Source of the DNA: an uncultured Bacillaceae bacterium
GTDB lineage: Bacteria > Bacillota > Bacilli > Bacillales > Caldibacillaceae
Assembly: GCA_937951955.1 (NCBI GenBank)
Contig: CALGAD010000016.1
Span: 1-64,000 of the forward strand
Direction: 5' to 3'
DNA: 64,000 nucleotides
A program made the translations under genes and the position numbers. This document shows positions 25,608 to 36,143 of this stretch, piece by piece (the first letter of the stretch is position 1; every line of letters starts with the position of its first letter). The notes under the pieces were generated by a model. It saw nothing but the letters and a program-made list of their open reading frames with translations, was not told the DNA's origin and searched no databases.

Positions 25608-27149
25608 TTACTTTTTCAAAAAGGCCATGAAGCGCTGTAAATCTTTTAATCTCATTACCCGAAATAGTAATAATAAGACCGAAAAAATCAGGACCATACA
25701 GGCGGATGTGATGGCGATATTCCCGAAGAGGGGAATGGCCAGTTTAAGCGAATACCAAATTCGTTCGCCCAGATAGCCAGTTAATATCGTGCAAAGGAAT
25801 ATTTTCAAATACTCTCTCAAGTAAATCGTGAAGGAAATGGCCTTCATGATCGTTGCCAGGTGAAGAAAAGTAACTAAAACAAAACCGATAATCATTGCTA
25901 GAGCGACACCGTGAATTCCGAATTGGGCGTTGGAGGCCAGGACAAAAAACAAAATCAGTTTTACGATCGTTCCAATCAGGCTGTTGATCATAGCCGCTTT
26001 CGCCAGATCGAGAGCCTGTAAAGTGGCTTGCAGGGGAGCCTGTAAATACGAAAAGACCATGAAGGGTGCCATGATCGTGATAAATACTGCTGCATTCGTT
26101 GAATTGTACAGCAACATCATGAGCGGTTCATTTAATGTATACAGGATGACTGTGGCGAGAGCACCGGTGACGATACAAAATTTTAACGCTTGCTGGATTC
26201 TCTTTTCGACAAGCAAGTAATGATTTAAAGATTTAGCTTCACTTATAGCAGGAACGAGAGATGTGCTTAAAGCATTCGTGATGAAAGATGGCAATAACAA
26301 TAAGGGCAGGGCAAAGCCCGTCAGTAATCCGTACTGTTTTGTCGCATTGATAGAAGCAAGTCCACTAATGGCGAGGGCTTGTGTGACGATAATCGGCTCT
26401 AAAAACCAGGAAATGGAACCGATCATGCGGCTCCCGAGGGTAGGTACGGCAATCGACATCAATTCGCGTAAAATCCCACTCCCATTTTGAAAGCTTTGCC
26501 AAATTTTCTTGCGGAAAGGAAATGCTTTTTTCAACTTGAACATCGTCAATAAATAAATGAGGGAAACGAGTTCGCCGCAGATCGTCGCGATCATAACAGC
26601 GGCCGCAGCAAATTCAACACCGTAAGGAAGGAAGAGCTTGGCCAAAAACCCGATAAATAAAATACGGACGAGCTGCTCGATAATTTGCGAAACGGCCGAC
26701 GGACGCATGTTTTGCGTTCCCTGAAAATAACCGCGCAGGACGGATGAAACGGCGATGATCGGAATTACAGGAGCAATCGTCAGCAAGGGATACATGATCC
26801 GTTTATCGGTAAAAAATGTTTCGGCAAGGTATGGAGCACCGATGAATAAAGCTGGGGTGAAAATAAATGAAAGGATGAGGGTCGTCGCCAAAGCGATGAC
26901 GAGAATCTTTTTCACCTTTCGCGTCTGTCCCAGGGCAAGGGCTTCCGCAACCCGTTTCGAAATAGCAACGGGGAGACCGAACTGGGTTATTGTCACCGCT
27001 AAGATAAATGTTGGGTATGCCATCATATAAAGACCGACCCCTTCCTCCCCGATTGAACGGGCGATGACGATCCGGTTGAAAAAACCGAGGATGCGGGTCA
27101 CAAATCCAGCGGTTAGTAAAATCAAAATCCCCTTTAAAAATTTGGACAT
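25608..27149 (-). CDS. spoVB: Stage V sporulation protein B, polysaccharide flippase family
   Basis: MVF/MOP-superfamily membrane exporter required for spore cortex synthesis, thought to move lipid-linked wall precursors in the mother cell. 513 residues, about 14 membrane segments. The N-terminus GILILLTAGFVTRILGFFNR is typical of SpoVB, and SVLRGYFQGTQNMRPSAVSQ matches the conserved flippase motif. Transcribed opposite to its neighbours, as in B. subtilis. Confidence 0.9.
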   Translation of the reverse strand: MSKFLKGILILLTAGFVTRILGFFNRIVIARSIGEEGVGLYMMAYPTFILAVTITQFGLPVAISKRVAEALALGQTRKVKKILVIALATTLILSFIFTPALFIGAPYLAETFFTDKRIMYPLLTIAPVIPIIAVSSVLRGYFQGTQNMRPSAVSQIIEQLVRILFIGFLAKLFLPYGVEFAAAAVMIATICGELVSLIYLLTMFKLKKAFPFRKKIWQSFQNGSGILRELMSIAVPTLGSRMIGSISWFLEPIIVTQALAISGLASINATKQYGLLTGFALPLLLLPSFITNALSTSLVPAISEAKSLNHYLLVEKRIQQALKFCIVTGALATVILYTLNEPLMMLLYNSTNAAVFITIMAPFMVFSYLQAPLQATLQALDLAKAAMINSLIGTIVKLILFFVLASNAQFGIHGVALAMIIGFVLVTFLHLATIMKAISFTIYLREYLKIFLCTILTGYLGERIWYSLKLAIPLFGNIAITSACMVLIFSVLLLLFRVMRLKDLQRFMAFLKK

Positions 27150-27301
27150 TGCCTTCTCCGCCTTCTCAAGTACTCGTTTTTTTTATACAATGATATATAT
27201 GCTGGAATGTGGACAAACCATGACAACTATTTCAATTTAGGCAATGACCGGTTGGAAATGGATGTCACGGGTTTAATCTAAAAATGAAGGGAAGGATTTC
27301 C

Positions 27302-27604
27302 TTGGGGAGCAATGCCCATCCATATGAAAAGTACCGGGAACAAGTTCGTGTCGTTTTACAAAGTAAACTAGAAGAATTCCGCCTACTTGATTACGGGGAA
27401 CTGTCAGAAGCGCAGCTCTGGGAATATTTGCTGAAAAAAAAGTGGCGGAAACCGAAGGAAGATATACATATACACGAAATCGTTCGCGATATTTTCGCGG
27501 TTAAGCTTAGCGACGTTTTCCATTATCAAACGATGGAACAAATGCAAAGTGCCGATTGGTTTTCGGAAGAAGGGGCTGAGGAATTGAAAAAATTGTTAAA
27601 ATGA
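27302..27604 (+). CDS. comN: ComN-type post-transcriptional regulator
   Basis: About 100 residues, soluble, charged. The start YEKYREQVRVVLQSKLEEFRLLDY and later VRDIFAVKLSDVFHYQTME match the ComN (YrzD) family, which in B. subtilis acts on comE mRNA and binds DivIVA. Its position directly before secDF agrees. TTG 27302 is 6 bases after AAGGGAAGG; an ATG at 27284 has no site. Confidence 0.75.
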   Translation: MGSNAHPYEKYREQVRVVLQSKLEEFRLLDYGELSEAQLWEYLLKKKWRKPKEDIHIHEIVRDIFAVKLSDVFHYQTMEQMQSADWFSEEGAEELKKLLK

Positions 27605-27740
27605 AAAGGCCAGCGTTGACAACCTTTTTTTCGTATACCATAATAATTAAGATTTAATTTTTCTAAAATGAGGAAAATGGAAAATGAAATCCCTATAACA
27701 GCTTTGTTTCGGGTTTTTTCTTTAAGGAGGATTTATACAT

Positions 27741-30005
27741 ATGGGTAAAAGGAATCGCATAATCGCCTTCTTTGTTGTCATCGTTGCCTTTTCCATTATC
27801 ATGGCGACAACAATCAAGCCGATTATAAACGATATTCGCCTCGGTCTCGATTTACAGGGCGGTTTTGAAGTGCTGTATGAGGTGAAACCTGTCCACGACG
27901 GGGATGAAATTACGGAAGATACGATGATCAGTACGGCAGAAGCGCTCGATCGCCGGATCAATGTGCTTGGGGTGAGTGAACCGCGGATCGATATCGAAGA
28001 AGGGAACCGCATCCGTGTTCAGTTAGCGGGAGTTGAAAATCAAGAGCAAGCAAGAGAAATCTTATCAACAACAGCCGAACTCTCCTTCCGCGATGCTAAT
28101 GACAAAAAATTATTAGACGGTACGGATCTCGTTCAGGGAGGCGCGCAGCAATCCTTTGACGAATTAGGAAGACCGATTGTCGTCCTGGAATTAAAGGATG
28201 GCGAGAAGTTTGGTGAAGTCACACGCCATGTTTTACAACAGGAAATTCCCGTCCTCGTCATCTGGCTCGACTTTATTGAAGGCGAAGATTCATTTTTGGA
28301 AGAAGTAAATAAGGAAGATCCGAAGTTCGTTTCTGCACCGCGCGTTCAAGAAGTGCTGAACACCGATCAGGTGACGATTACGGGTCTGTCCTCACCAGAA
28401 GAGGCGCAAACGCTGGCGAACTTACTCAATGCCGGCGCCCTGCCGGTCAAACTGGATGAAATATATTCCACATCTGTCGGTGCGCAATTCGGAGAAAATG
28501 CTCTCGTATCGACAATCTTTGCCGGTTTACTCGGTTTAATCGCTGTCTTTATTTTTATGATTTTGTACTATCGCTTGCCCGGCTTTATTGCCAGTTTATG
28601 TTTGATCGTCTACTTATATTTAACCCTGGCTATTTATGCCGGACTCAATGCGGTGCTTACTTTACCGGGAATTGCCGCCTTGATTTTAGGGCTCGGTATG
28701 TCGATTGATGCGAACGTGATAACGGCCGAGAGAGTCCGGGAAGAACTGCGCGTCGGTCGGCCGATGGAAGCCGCTTTCCGGGAAGGGAATAAAACGTCGT
28801 TTTCGGCGATTATCGATGCCAATTTAACCGGTTTGATTTCAGCAGTTGTCCTGTTCATTTTCGGGACAAGCTCGGTTAAAGGGTTTGCGACGATGTTAAT
28901 GGTCAGCACCATCGTCGGTTTCTTTACATCCGTTTATTTATCCCGCTTTTTACTCGGTTTGCTTGTAAAAAGTGGCTGGCTGAATCATAAATACGGCTGG
29001 TTTGGTGTGAAGAAGGATGAAATTTACAGCCTTGCCGATGGAATTGATACGATTGATTTGCCGACAAAATTTGATCGCTTTGACTTTTTAAAACGCCGGA
29101 AAACATATTTCTCCATTTCGGGCATTTTTATCGCTGTCGGTCTCGTGTTAATGTTCGTGTTCGGATTTAATTTATCAATCGATTTTACGAGCGGTACGAG
29201 AATTGATGTGTTGAGCGACAGCGAACTTTCCGTAAGTGAAGTTCAGGACGATTTAGCCAAATTTGATGTCGAAACCGATGACCTCGTTCTGTCAGGGGAG
29301 GACAACAATCGGTTAACAGCCCGCTATAAGGGGACATTGACACAAGAGGAAGTCAACGAGTTAAAACAATATTTTAATGATAAATACGGCCATGACCCGA
29401 GTGTCAGTGTCGTGTCACCGACAGTCGGTAAAGAACTTGTGAAAAACGCGATCTATGCGTTATCGATCGCGACCGGATTTATTTTACTCTACATTGCCAT
29501 TCGTTACGAATTTCGCTCGGGATTGGCGATGATTGCTTCAATTTTACACGACGTCTTCTTCATTTTTGCGATCTTTAGTATTTTCCGTCTGGAAGTCGAT
29601 TTGAACTTCGTTGCTGCAGTATTGACGATTGTTGGCTATTCCGTTAACGATACGATCGTCAGTTTCGACCGGATCCGTGATCATCTCAAACGGAAAAAGC
29701 GAATTAAGTCGATGGATGAACTGGCAAACGTTGTGAATAAAAGCTTGCGTCAAGTATTAACCCGTTCAGTCAATACAGCGATCACGACTTTGTTCCCTGT
29801 AGTCTTTTTATTGTTAATCGGTAGCGATGCTATCACGGTATTTTCCATCGCGATATTAATCGGTACAGTCGTTGGCATTTATTCCTCCCTCTTTATCGCA
29901 GTACAATTATGGACCGTATGGATGGGTAAAGAACTGAAGAAGAAGGGAGTCCTTATCACGTATAAAGAAAAGAAACAGTTTTCACCAGATCAACCGCAAG
30001 TTTAA
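27741..30005 (+). CDS. secDF: Protein translocase subunit SecDF (fused)
   Basis: Proton-motive-force-driven accessory of the Sec channel, in the single-chain form typical of Bacillus. 754 residues. The SecD half (about 1-430) has LGLDLQGGFEVLYEV and GLGMSIDANVITAERVREEL; the SecF half (about 440-754) has FGFNLSIDFTSGTRIDV and VGYSVNDTIVSFDRIRDHL. Twelve membrane segments in two blocks of six. The periplasmic P1 domain of SecD is shortened, as in Bacillus. Confidence 0.97.
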   Translation: MGKRNRIIAFFVVIVAFSIIMATTIKPIINDIRLGLDLQGGFEVLYEVKPVHDGDEITEDTMISTAEALDRRINVLGVSEPRIDIEEGNRIRVQLAGVENQEQAREILSTTAELSFRDANDKKLLDGTDLVQGGAQQSFDELGRPIVVLELKDGEKFGEVTRHVLQQEIPVLVIWLDFIEGEDSFLEEVNKEDPKFVSAPRVQEVLNTDQVTITGLSSPEEAQTLANLLNAGALPVKLDEIYSTSVGAQFGENALVSTIFAGLLGLIAVFIFMILYYRLPGFIASLCLIVYLYLTLAIYAGLNAVLTLPGIAALILGLGMSIDANVITAERVREELRVGRPMEAAFREGNKTSFSAIIDANLTGLISAVVLFIFGTSSVKGFATMLMVSTIVGFFTSVYLSRFLLGLLVKSGWLNHKYGWFGVKKDEIYSLADGIDTIDLPTKFDRFDFLKRRKTYFSISGIFIAVGLVLMFVFGFNLSIDFTSGTRIDVLSDSELSVSEVQDDLAKFDVETDDLVLSGEDNNRLTARYKGTLTQEEVNELKQYFNDKYGHDPSVSVVSPTVGKELVKNAIYALSIATGFILLYIAIRYEFRSGLAMIASILHDVFFIFAIFSIFRLEVDLNFVAAVLTIVGYSVNDTIVSFDRIRDHLKRKKRIKSMDELANVVNKSLRQVLTRSVNTAITTLFPVVFLLLIGSDAITVFSIAILIGTVVGIYSSLFIAVQLWTVWMGKELKKKGVLITYKEKKQFSPDQPQV

Positions 30006-30014
30006 TTACGAACG

Positions 30015-30050
30015 AAAAAAGGACTGCCGTCTTGTACGGAGTCCTTTTTT
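30015..30050 (+). terminator. Terminator after secDF
   Basis: AAAAAAGGACT, inner loop with CCGT/ACGG pairs, then AGTCCTTTTTT. Confidence 0.88.
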
Positions 30051-30187
30051 CTTATTTCTGAACATGAGCACAAAATTATTCTCCCGAAAAACTGCTTGTG
30101 TAAAGTGAATGGAATTGAAAAAATTCGTTCTTTCATTGAATCACTTTTGTTACTCTAGTATAATAAAGTGGTTAAGGGGTGAATACT

Positions 30188-32536
30188 ATGTTGCAGTCAA
30201 AATCGCGCTGGGTCGTGACCGATACGGATCACCATTTAATCAGTCAACTGGAAAATGAACTGCAATTGTCACCTCTCGTAGCCACACTGTTAATTAATCG
30301 TGGAATAGAATCGGTGGACGAAGCACGTTCATTTTTGTATCCTGATGATTGTTTTTACGATCCCTTTCTATTGAACGATATGGATCGCTGTGTAGAACGC
30401 GTGAAACAGGCTATTAAAAATCATGAAAAAATTGTCGTATACGGCGATTACGATGCCGACGGTGTTACAAGCACCATTGTTTTAGTAAAGACGCTAAAAA
30501 AACTTGGCGCAGATGTTCATTTTTACATACCGAATCGATTTTCTGAAGGTTACGGTCCGAATGAACAAGCATTCCGAAATTTAAAAGACGCAGGTTTTGA
30601 ATTAATGATCACTGTCGATAATGGGATTTCCGGACTGCATGAGGCAAGAGTTGCCCGAGAAATCGGTCTGGATTTAATTATTACCGACCACCATGAACCA
30701 GGTGAAGAGCTTCCGGAAGCAGTAGCTGTTATTCATCCGAAGCGGCCGGATTCTGAATACCCTTTCAAAGAGCTGGCAGGGGTCGGTGTCGCCTGCAAAG
30801 TTGCCGCTGCTTTGTTAGGGGAAATGCCTGAAGAACTACTACCCTATGTCGCAATTGGCACGATTGCGGATTTGGTGCCTTTAGTGGATGAAAACCGCAT
30901 GCTTGCGAAAAAAGGGATCCAGGCTTTGAGAACGACCAACCATGCCGGCTTGCGTGCGTTAATGAAAGTGGCGGGTATCAATCAGGCGGAATTAGATGAA
31001 ACGACCATTGGTTTCGGATTGGGGCCGCGTATTAATGCGGCCGGACGCCTGGAGGATGCTGCTCCAGTTGTAGAGCTGTTTTTAGAAACAAATGAAGAAA
31101 AAGCTTTGAATCTTGCGAAAGAAATCAATGCCTTAAATGAGACGAGACAGGCGATTGTTGAACAAATTACCGCGGAAGCGCTGGAACAAGTGGAGAAGCT
31201 CGATATTGATCATAACCCTGTAATCATCGTCGGGAAAGAAGGCTGGCATCCCGGCGTGATCGGTATCGTTGCCTCAAAAATCGTGGAAAAGTTTTATCGC
31301 CCAACGATTGTCTTTTCGTACGATGAAGAAACAGGTACTGCCAAAGGATCAGCCCGCAGTATCGAAGGGTTTAATTTATACGAAAATTTATCATTGTGTC
31401 GTGATCTCATCCCCCATTTCGGTGGACATCCAATGGCAGCGGGAATGACGCTGGATAAAAAAGATGTTCCCCATCTCTATTTACGCTTAAATCAATTGGC
31501 AAGAGAACAGCTGACGGAAGAAGATTTTATTCCCATTACCCAACTGGACGGGGTCTTTTCCATTGATGAATTGACTCTGGAGGCTATTGAGCAGGTTGAG
31601 ATTCTGGCTCCCTTTGGTATCGGGAATCCAAAACCGAAAATCTTGATTGAAGATATTCATTTTTCCCAGCTGAAAAAAGTAGGGGCGGATGAAACCCATT
31701 TGAAGTTCACGATTACCGACCATAGGCAATCCCTGGATGGCATTGCCTTCGGTTTTGGCCATTATAAAGAACAAATTTCTCCGCTGGCCAAAGTGTCTGC
31801 CGTCGGGGAGGTCAATATCAACGAGTGGAACAATATCCGCAAACCCCAGCTCGTATTGAAAGATTTAGCCATTCATGAATGGCAACTATTTGACTACCGC
31901 GGCAATAAACAGTTGCCAGATTTGTTAAAGCATGTTCCGGAAGCGAAGCGAAAACTAATTGTTTTCCAGGAAAATACGTATAAAATATTGAATGGGGATT
32001 TTTCTGACGTCGTCTTGATTCAATCTGAAGAAGATGCCCGAAATTGTAAGCTCGATATGGCGAATGTCATATTAGTCGACTTGCCGCCAACATTGGAATG
32101 GTTAAAACAGTTGCTGGATGGAAAAATGTTATCGCGCATCTATGCTTATTTTTACCGCGAAGATCCAGGATTTATCCAGATACTTCCGAATCGGGAGCAG
32201 TTTAAAAAGTACTATGGCTTTCTATATAAACAGGGCGTCTTTGATCTGAAACGGTTCGGCGGCACTTTGGCAAAGCGCACCGGCTGGTCGTTGGACACGA
32301 TTCAATTTATGACCGATGTTTTCGTTGAGCTTCAATTCGTAACTCAACATGGAGGAATGCTTGTCGTTGAAAGATTTCCGGAAAAACGAAGGCTGGAAGA
32401 ATCGACCGTTTTCCAAAAAAGGGAAAAGAAAATCGAACTGGAAAAAGTATTGCTTTATTCATCATATCGGGAATTAAAACAATGGTTTGATCATTTTGTC
32501 GGGTCAAGACAAGAGGAGGAAAAAATATGGATTTAA
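30188..32536 (+). CDS. recJ: Single-stranded-DNA-specific exonuclease RecJ
   Basis: 5'-3' ssDNA exonuclease of recombination and mismatch repair. 782 residues with the extended C-terminus of Firmicutes RecJ. DHH motifs are present: GDYDADGVTSTI, TVDNGISG, ITDHHEPGEE, and GFGLGPRINAAGRL. DHHA1 nucleic-acid domain: EGWHPGVIGIVASKIVEKF, GSARSIEGFNLYE, FGGHPMAAGMTL. ATG 30188 is 8 bases after AAGGGG; GTG 30179 overlaps it. Its end overlaps apt by 10 bp. Confidence 0.96.
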   Translation: MLQSKSRWVVTDTDHHLISQLENELQLSPLVATLLINRGIESVDEARSFLYPDDCFYDPFLLNDMDRCVERVKQAIKNHEKIVVYGDYDADGVTSTIVLVKTLKKLGADVHFYIPNRFSEGYGPNEQAFRNLKDAGFELMITVDNGISGLHEARVAREIGLDLIITDHHEPGEELPEAVAVIHPKRPDSEYPFKELAGVGVACKVAAALLGEMPEELLPYVAIGTIADLVPLVDENRMLAKKGIQALRTTNHAGLRALMKVAGINQAELDETTIGFGLGPRINAAGRLEDAAPVVELFLETNEEKALNLAKEINALNETRQAIVEQITAEALEQVEKLDIDHNPVIIVGKEGWHPGVIGIVASKIVEKFYRPTIVFSYDEETGTAKGSARSIEGFNLYENLSLCRDLIPHFGGHPMAAGMTLDKKDVPHLYLRLNQLAREQLTEEDFIPITQLDGVFSIDELTLEAIEQVEILAPFGIGNPKPKILIEDIHFSQLKKVGADETHLKFTITDHRQSLDGIAFGFGHYKEQISPLAKVSAVGEVNINEWNNIRKPQLVLKDLAIHEWQLFDYRGNKQLPDLLKHVPEAKRKLIVFQENTYKILNGDFSDVVLIQSEEDARNCKLDMANVILVDLPPTLEWLKQLLDGKMLSRIYAYFYREDPGFIQILPNREQFKKYYGFLYKQGVFDLKRFGGTLAKRTGWSLDTIQFMTDVFVELQFVTQHGGMLVVERFPEKRRLEESTVFQKREKKIELEKVLLYSSYRELKQWFDHFVGSRQEEEKIWI

Positions 32537-33045
32537 AAGAATATATTGCCATCGTGGAAGATTACCCACAAAAAGGAATTAGTTTCAAAGATATTACCCC
32601 ATTAATGAACGACGGGAAAGCATTTAAATATGCAACCGACCAAATTGTAGAATTTGCCAAGGAAAAGCAAGTGGACCTCGTCGTTGGACCGGAGGCACGT
32701 GGATTTATCGTCGGCTGCCCGGTAGCCTATTCTTTAGGGGTCGGTTTCAGCCCGGTGCGGAAAAAAGGAAAACTACCGCGGGAAACGATTGAAGTAGAAT
32801 ACGACCTGGAATACGGTACGAATGTATTATGCATTCATAAAGATGCCATTAAACCCGGTCAGAGAGTATTGATCATTGACGATTTACTGGCTACCGGAGG
32901 AACGATTGAAGCAACAATCAAGCTCGTTGAACAATTAGGTGGAAATGTTGTCGGTGCAGCCTTTTTAATCGAGCTCACCTATTTACACGGTAGAGATAAA
33001 TTAAAAGGGTATGACGTTTTAACATTAATGGAATATGATGAATAA
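32527..33045 (+). CDS. apt: Adenine phosphoribosyltransferase
   Basis: Purine salvage: adenine plus PRPP to AMP. 172 residues. PRPP-binding motif VLIIDDLLATGGTIEA (about 115-130), N-terminal GISFKDITPLMNDG and VVGPEARGFIVG. AAGAGGAGG inside the recJ end gives the start; the two are translationally coupled. relA follows after a 355-bp gap. Confidence 0.97.
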   Translation: MDLKEYIAIVEDYPQKGISFKDITPLMNDGKAFKYATDQIVEFAKEKQVDLVVGPEARGFIVGCPVAYSLGVGFSPVRKKGKLPRETIEVEYDLEYGTNVLCIHKDAIKPGQRVLIIDDLLATGGTIEATIKLVEQLGGNVVGAAFLIELTYLHGRDKLKGYDVLTLMEYDE

Positions 33046-33400
33046 TTATTGCTAGCGTTGAGATAGCATTTACAACATCAATTTTTTACATGAACCTGTA
33101 AAGATTAAGCAAAGTATATTTATTTAATGAATCTCGTTATAAACACGTCGATTGTACAAAAAGTTTCATTTTATTGTACAATAAAGATAGCTTGGCTTAT
33201 GCCAAGCTATTCCTGTAAAGATAGAAAAAATTTAGTAGATGATAGAGTAGGTTGTTTTCATATTTTAATAGTCGAAAAAATCAAATTTTTAACAAAATAA
33301 GTAGTTGTTCATGTGATTTTTTTCTAAAAAATTGGCTATAATGCTTATTTTAAAAGGATTGTATAATTTTACCATGCTACAAACTAAAAGGTGATTTGTA
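33046..33400 (+). promoter_or_regulatory. relA upstream region with repeats, hairpin and -10 box
   Basis: No gene in 355 bp. Two ATTGTACAA copies (33151-33159, 33173-33181), each centred on the palindrome TTGTACAA, lie 22 bp apart. A perfect 10-bp hairpin follows (ATAGCTTGGC-TTAT-GCCAAGCTAT, 33187-33210), without a T tract, framed by direct repeats TAAAGATAG (33182, 33216). A TATAAT at 33337-33342, 59 bp before relA, is a candidate -10 with no good -35. Regulatory meaning is inference. Confidence 0.5.
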
Positions 33401-35584
33401 ATGAGTACGAAAAATATATTAACGGTCGATGACTGTTTAGAAAAAATCAATGCATATTTGTCGGACGAGCAAATGGCGATTGTCAGGAAAGCCTATGATT
33501 TCGCCGAAAAAGCCCATCAGCATCAATTTCGCAAATCGGGAGAGCCTTACATTATCCATCCGATTCAAGTCGTCGGCATATTGGCCGAGCTCAAGATGGA
33601 TACAGCGACACTCGCTGCAGGGTTTTTACATGATGTTGTCGAGGATACGGATATATCGCTGGAAGAGGTAGAACATGAATTTGGCAAAGAAATCGCCATG
33701 CTCGTTGACGGTGTGACGAAATTAGGAAAAATCAAATATAAATCCGATGAAGAACAGCAGGCGGAAAACCATCGCAAAATGTTTGTGGCTATGGCAAAGG
33801 ATATCCGGGTGATTTTGATTAAATTAGCGGACCGTCTTCATAATATGCGGACATTGAAACATCTCCCCGAAGAAAAACAACGGCGCATCGCAAAAGAAAC
33901 TTTAGAAATTTTTGCGCCCCTCGCCCATCGTTTAGGAATTTCCAAAATTAAATGGGAACTGGAAGATACCGCCCTTCGTTACTTAAATCCTCAACAATAC
34001 TACCGGATTGTCAATTTAATGAAGCGGAAAAGAGCCGAACGGGAAGAATACATTCATAATGCGATTGATATTATTGCAAAACGCCTTGAAGAAGTGAACA
34101 TCAAAGCGGAAATTACAGGACGGCCCAAACATATATACAGCATTTACCGGAAAATGACCGTTCAACATAAAGAGTTTAATGAGATTTATGATCTGCTGGC
34201 GATTCGGATTATTGTCAATTCGATAAAAGATTGTTATGCCGTTTTAGGGACGATTCATACCCTCTGGAAGCCGATGCCCGGCCGGTTTAAAGATTATATT
34301 GCCATGCCGAAGCAAAACCTGTATCAATCGCTGCATACAACGGTCATCGGTCCGATGGGAAGTCCTCTTGAAGTGCAAATTCGCACCCATGAAATGCACC
34401 AGATTGCCGAGTACGGGGTCGCGGCACATTGGGCTTACAAAGAAGGAAGAAGGGTGAGCCCCCATAACGAGTTTGAGAAAAAACTAACCTGGTTCCGGGA
34501 GATTTTAGAATTTCAGAACGAAACGGCCAATGCCGAAGAATTCATGGAATCCCTCAAAGTCGATTTATTCTCCGATATGGTGTATGTGTTTACACCGAAA
34601 GGGGATGTCATCGAATTACCGGCCAATTCTGTCCCGATCGACTTTGCCTATCGCATTCATACGGAAGTCGGGAATAAAACGATCGGGGCGAAAGTCAATA
34701 ATAAGCTCGTACCCCTGGATTATAAACTGAAAACAGGCGATATCGTGGAGATTTTAACATCGAAACATTCGTACGGGCCGAGCCGGGATTGGTTAAAGAT
34801 AGCCCAGACTTCCCAGGCGAAAAATAAAATTAAGCAATTCTTCAAAAAGCAAGCTCGCGAAGAAAATATTGTTAAAGGGAAAGAACTCGTTGAAAAAGAA
34901 ATCCGCAATATGGATTATGACCCGAAAGAAGTTTTCACACCGGAAAATGTCAAGCGGGTGGCGGAGAAATTTAATTTTGCCAATGAAGAAGACATGTATG
35001 CGGCTGTAGGTTATAACGGAATTACTGCAGCACAAATCGCCAACCGGTTAACCGATAAATTAAAGAAAAAGAAAGAATTGCAAGAGCTGGAAAAAGATAT
35101 TTCCGATCTGCGGCGGATTTCCAGTCCGAAACGATCGAGTACCGGTGTGCGGGTGAAAGGCGTCGATAATCTCTTAATCCGCCTTTCGAAATGTTGCAAT
35201 CCGATACCGGGTGATGAGATTATTGGCTATATTACAAAAGGAAGAGGCGTTTCCGTTCATCGCAAAGACTGTCCGAATGTGCAGTCGGGTTCATTAGACC
35301 GCATTATTGATGTGGAGTGGGAAGGACATGCCGGGAATCGGAAAGAGTACAATGTGGACCTGGAAATCAATGCCTTTGACCGTCCAGCACTATTAAATGA
35401 TGTGCTGCAGGCGGTGAATGAAACGAAAACGAATATTACCGCCGTTACCGGCAGGACCGATCGCAACAAGATGGCGCTCATCCATATTTCCATCGCGATT
35501 CATAATGTCGCCCATTTACAAAAAGTGGTGGATCGGATTAAACAAATTTCTGATGTGTATGCGGTACGTAGAATTATGAATTAA
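33401..35584 (+). CDS. relA: Bifunctional (p)ppGpp synthetase/hydrolase Rel
   Basis: Ribosome-associated stringent-response enzyme making and degrading (p)ppGpp. 727 residues. The HD hydrolase domain is intact (FLHDVVEDTD, KLADRLHNMRTL), so hydrolysis is expected. The synthetase domain has YDLLAIRIIV and GRFKDYIAMPKQNLYQSLHT. TGS domain about 390-450 (VYVFTPKGDVIELPANSVPI), zinc-finger-type region with RLSKCCNPIPGDEI, and C-terminal ACT domain. dtd starts 12 bp downstream. Confidence 0.97.
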   Translation: MSTKNILTVDDCLEKINAYLSDEQMAIVRKAYDFAEKAHQHQFRKSGEPYIIHPIQVVGILAELKMDTATLAAGFLHDVVEDTDISLEEVEHEFGKEIAMLVDGVTKLGKIKYKSDEEQQAENHRKMFVAMAKDIRVILIKLADRLHNMRTLKHLPEEKQRRIAKETLEIFAPLAHRLGISKIKWELEDTALRYLNPQQYYRIVNLMKRKRAEREEYIHNAIDIIAKRLEEVNIKAEITGRPKHIYSIYRKMTVQHKEFNEIYDLLAIRIIVNSIKDCYAVLGTIHTLWKPMPGRFKDYIAMPKQNLYQSLHTTVIGPMGSPLEVQIRTHEMHQIAEYGVAAHWAYKEGRRVSPHNEFEKKLTWFREILEFQNETANAEEFMESLKVDLFSDMVYVFTPKGDVIELPANSVPIDFAYRIHTEVGNKTIGAKVNNKLVPLDYKLKTGDIVEILTSKHSYGPSRDWLKIAQTSQAKNKIKQFFKKQAREENIVKGKELVEKEIRNMDYDPKEVFTPENVKRVAEKFNFANEEDMYAAVGYNGITAAQIANRLTDKLKKKKELQELEKDISDLRRISSPKRSSTGVRVKGVDNLLIRLSKCCNPIPGDEIIGYITKGRGVSVHRKDCPNVQSGSLDRIIDVEWEGHAGNRKEYNVDLEINAFDRPALLNDVLQAVNETKTNITAVTGRTDRNKMALIHISIAIHNVAHLQKVVDRIKQISDVYAVRRIMN

Positions 35585-35596
35585 TAGGAGGATATC

Positions 35597-36043
35597 ATGC
35601 GAGTCGTTTTACAGCGTGTGAAACATGCCAAGGTTACTGTAGATAGTGAAATCACAGGACAAATCGAAAAAGGCTTTGTCCTGCTCGTCGGTTTTACCCA
35701 TGATGATACGGAAGCAGATGTGGAGTATTTAGCGAAAAAAATCCCCCAGTTGCGAGTTTTCGAAGACGAACAGGGAAAAATGAACGTATCTTTACTCGAT
35801 GTGGGTGGGAAAATCCTATCAATTTCCCAGTTTACGCTATACGGTGATACGAAAAAAGGGAGAAGACCGAATTTTATGGCAGCAGCGAAACCCGATCAAG
35901 CCAATCGGTTGTATGAATATTTTAACCAAGTTTTGCGCGAGCAAGGCCTCACGGTGGAGACCGGGGTTTTCGGTGCGATGATGGATGTCGAGCTCGTCAA
36001 TGATGGACCGGTTACTTTAATCCTGGACAGTAAAAATCAATAA
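35597..36043 (+). CDS. dtd: D-aminoacyl-tRNA deacylase
   Basis: Removes D-amino acids (and glycine from tRNA-Ala) from mischarged tRNA. 148 residues. Catalytic region SQFTLYGDTKKGRRPNF and chiral-proofreading motif NDGPVTL near the C-terminus. AGGAGG precedes the ATG. Partner of relA in an operon. Confidence 0.96.
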   Translation: MRVVLQRVKHAKVTVDSEITGQIEKGFVLLVGFTHDDTEADVEYLAKKIPQLRVFEDEQGKMNVSLLDVGGKILSISQFTLYGDTKKGRRPNFMAAAKPDQANRLYEYFNQVLREQGLTVETGVFGAMMDVELVNDGPVTLILDSKNQ

Positions 36044-36143
36044 ACAGCATGCGGATTCCATGTTCCCCTTTCTTGTGAAAATTTTTTTGTTAATAGGGAA
36101 ACATTAAAAGATGAACGGCGATTTTTTAAGAAAGGGTGTAATC

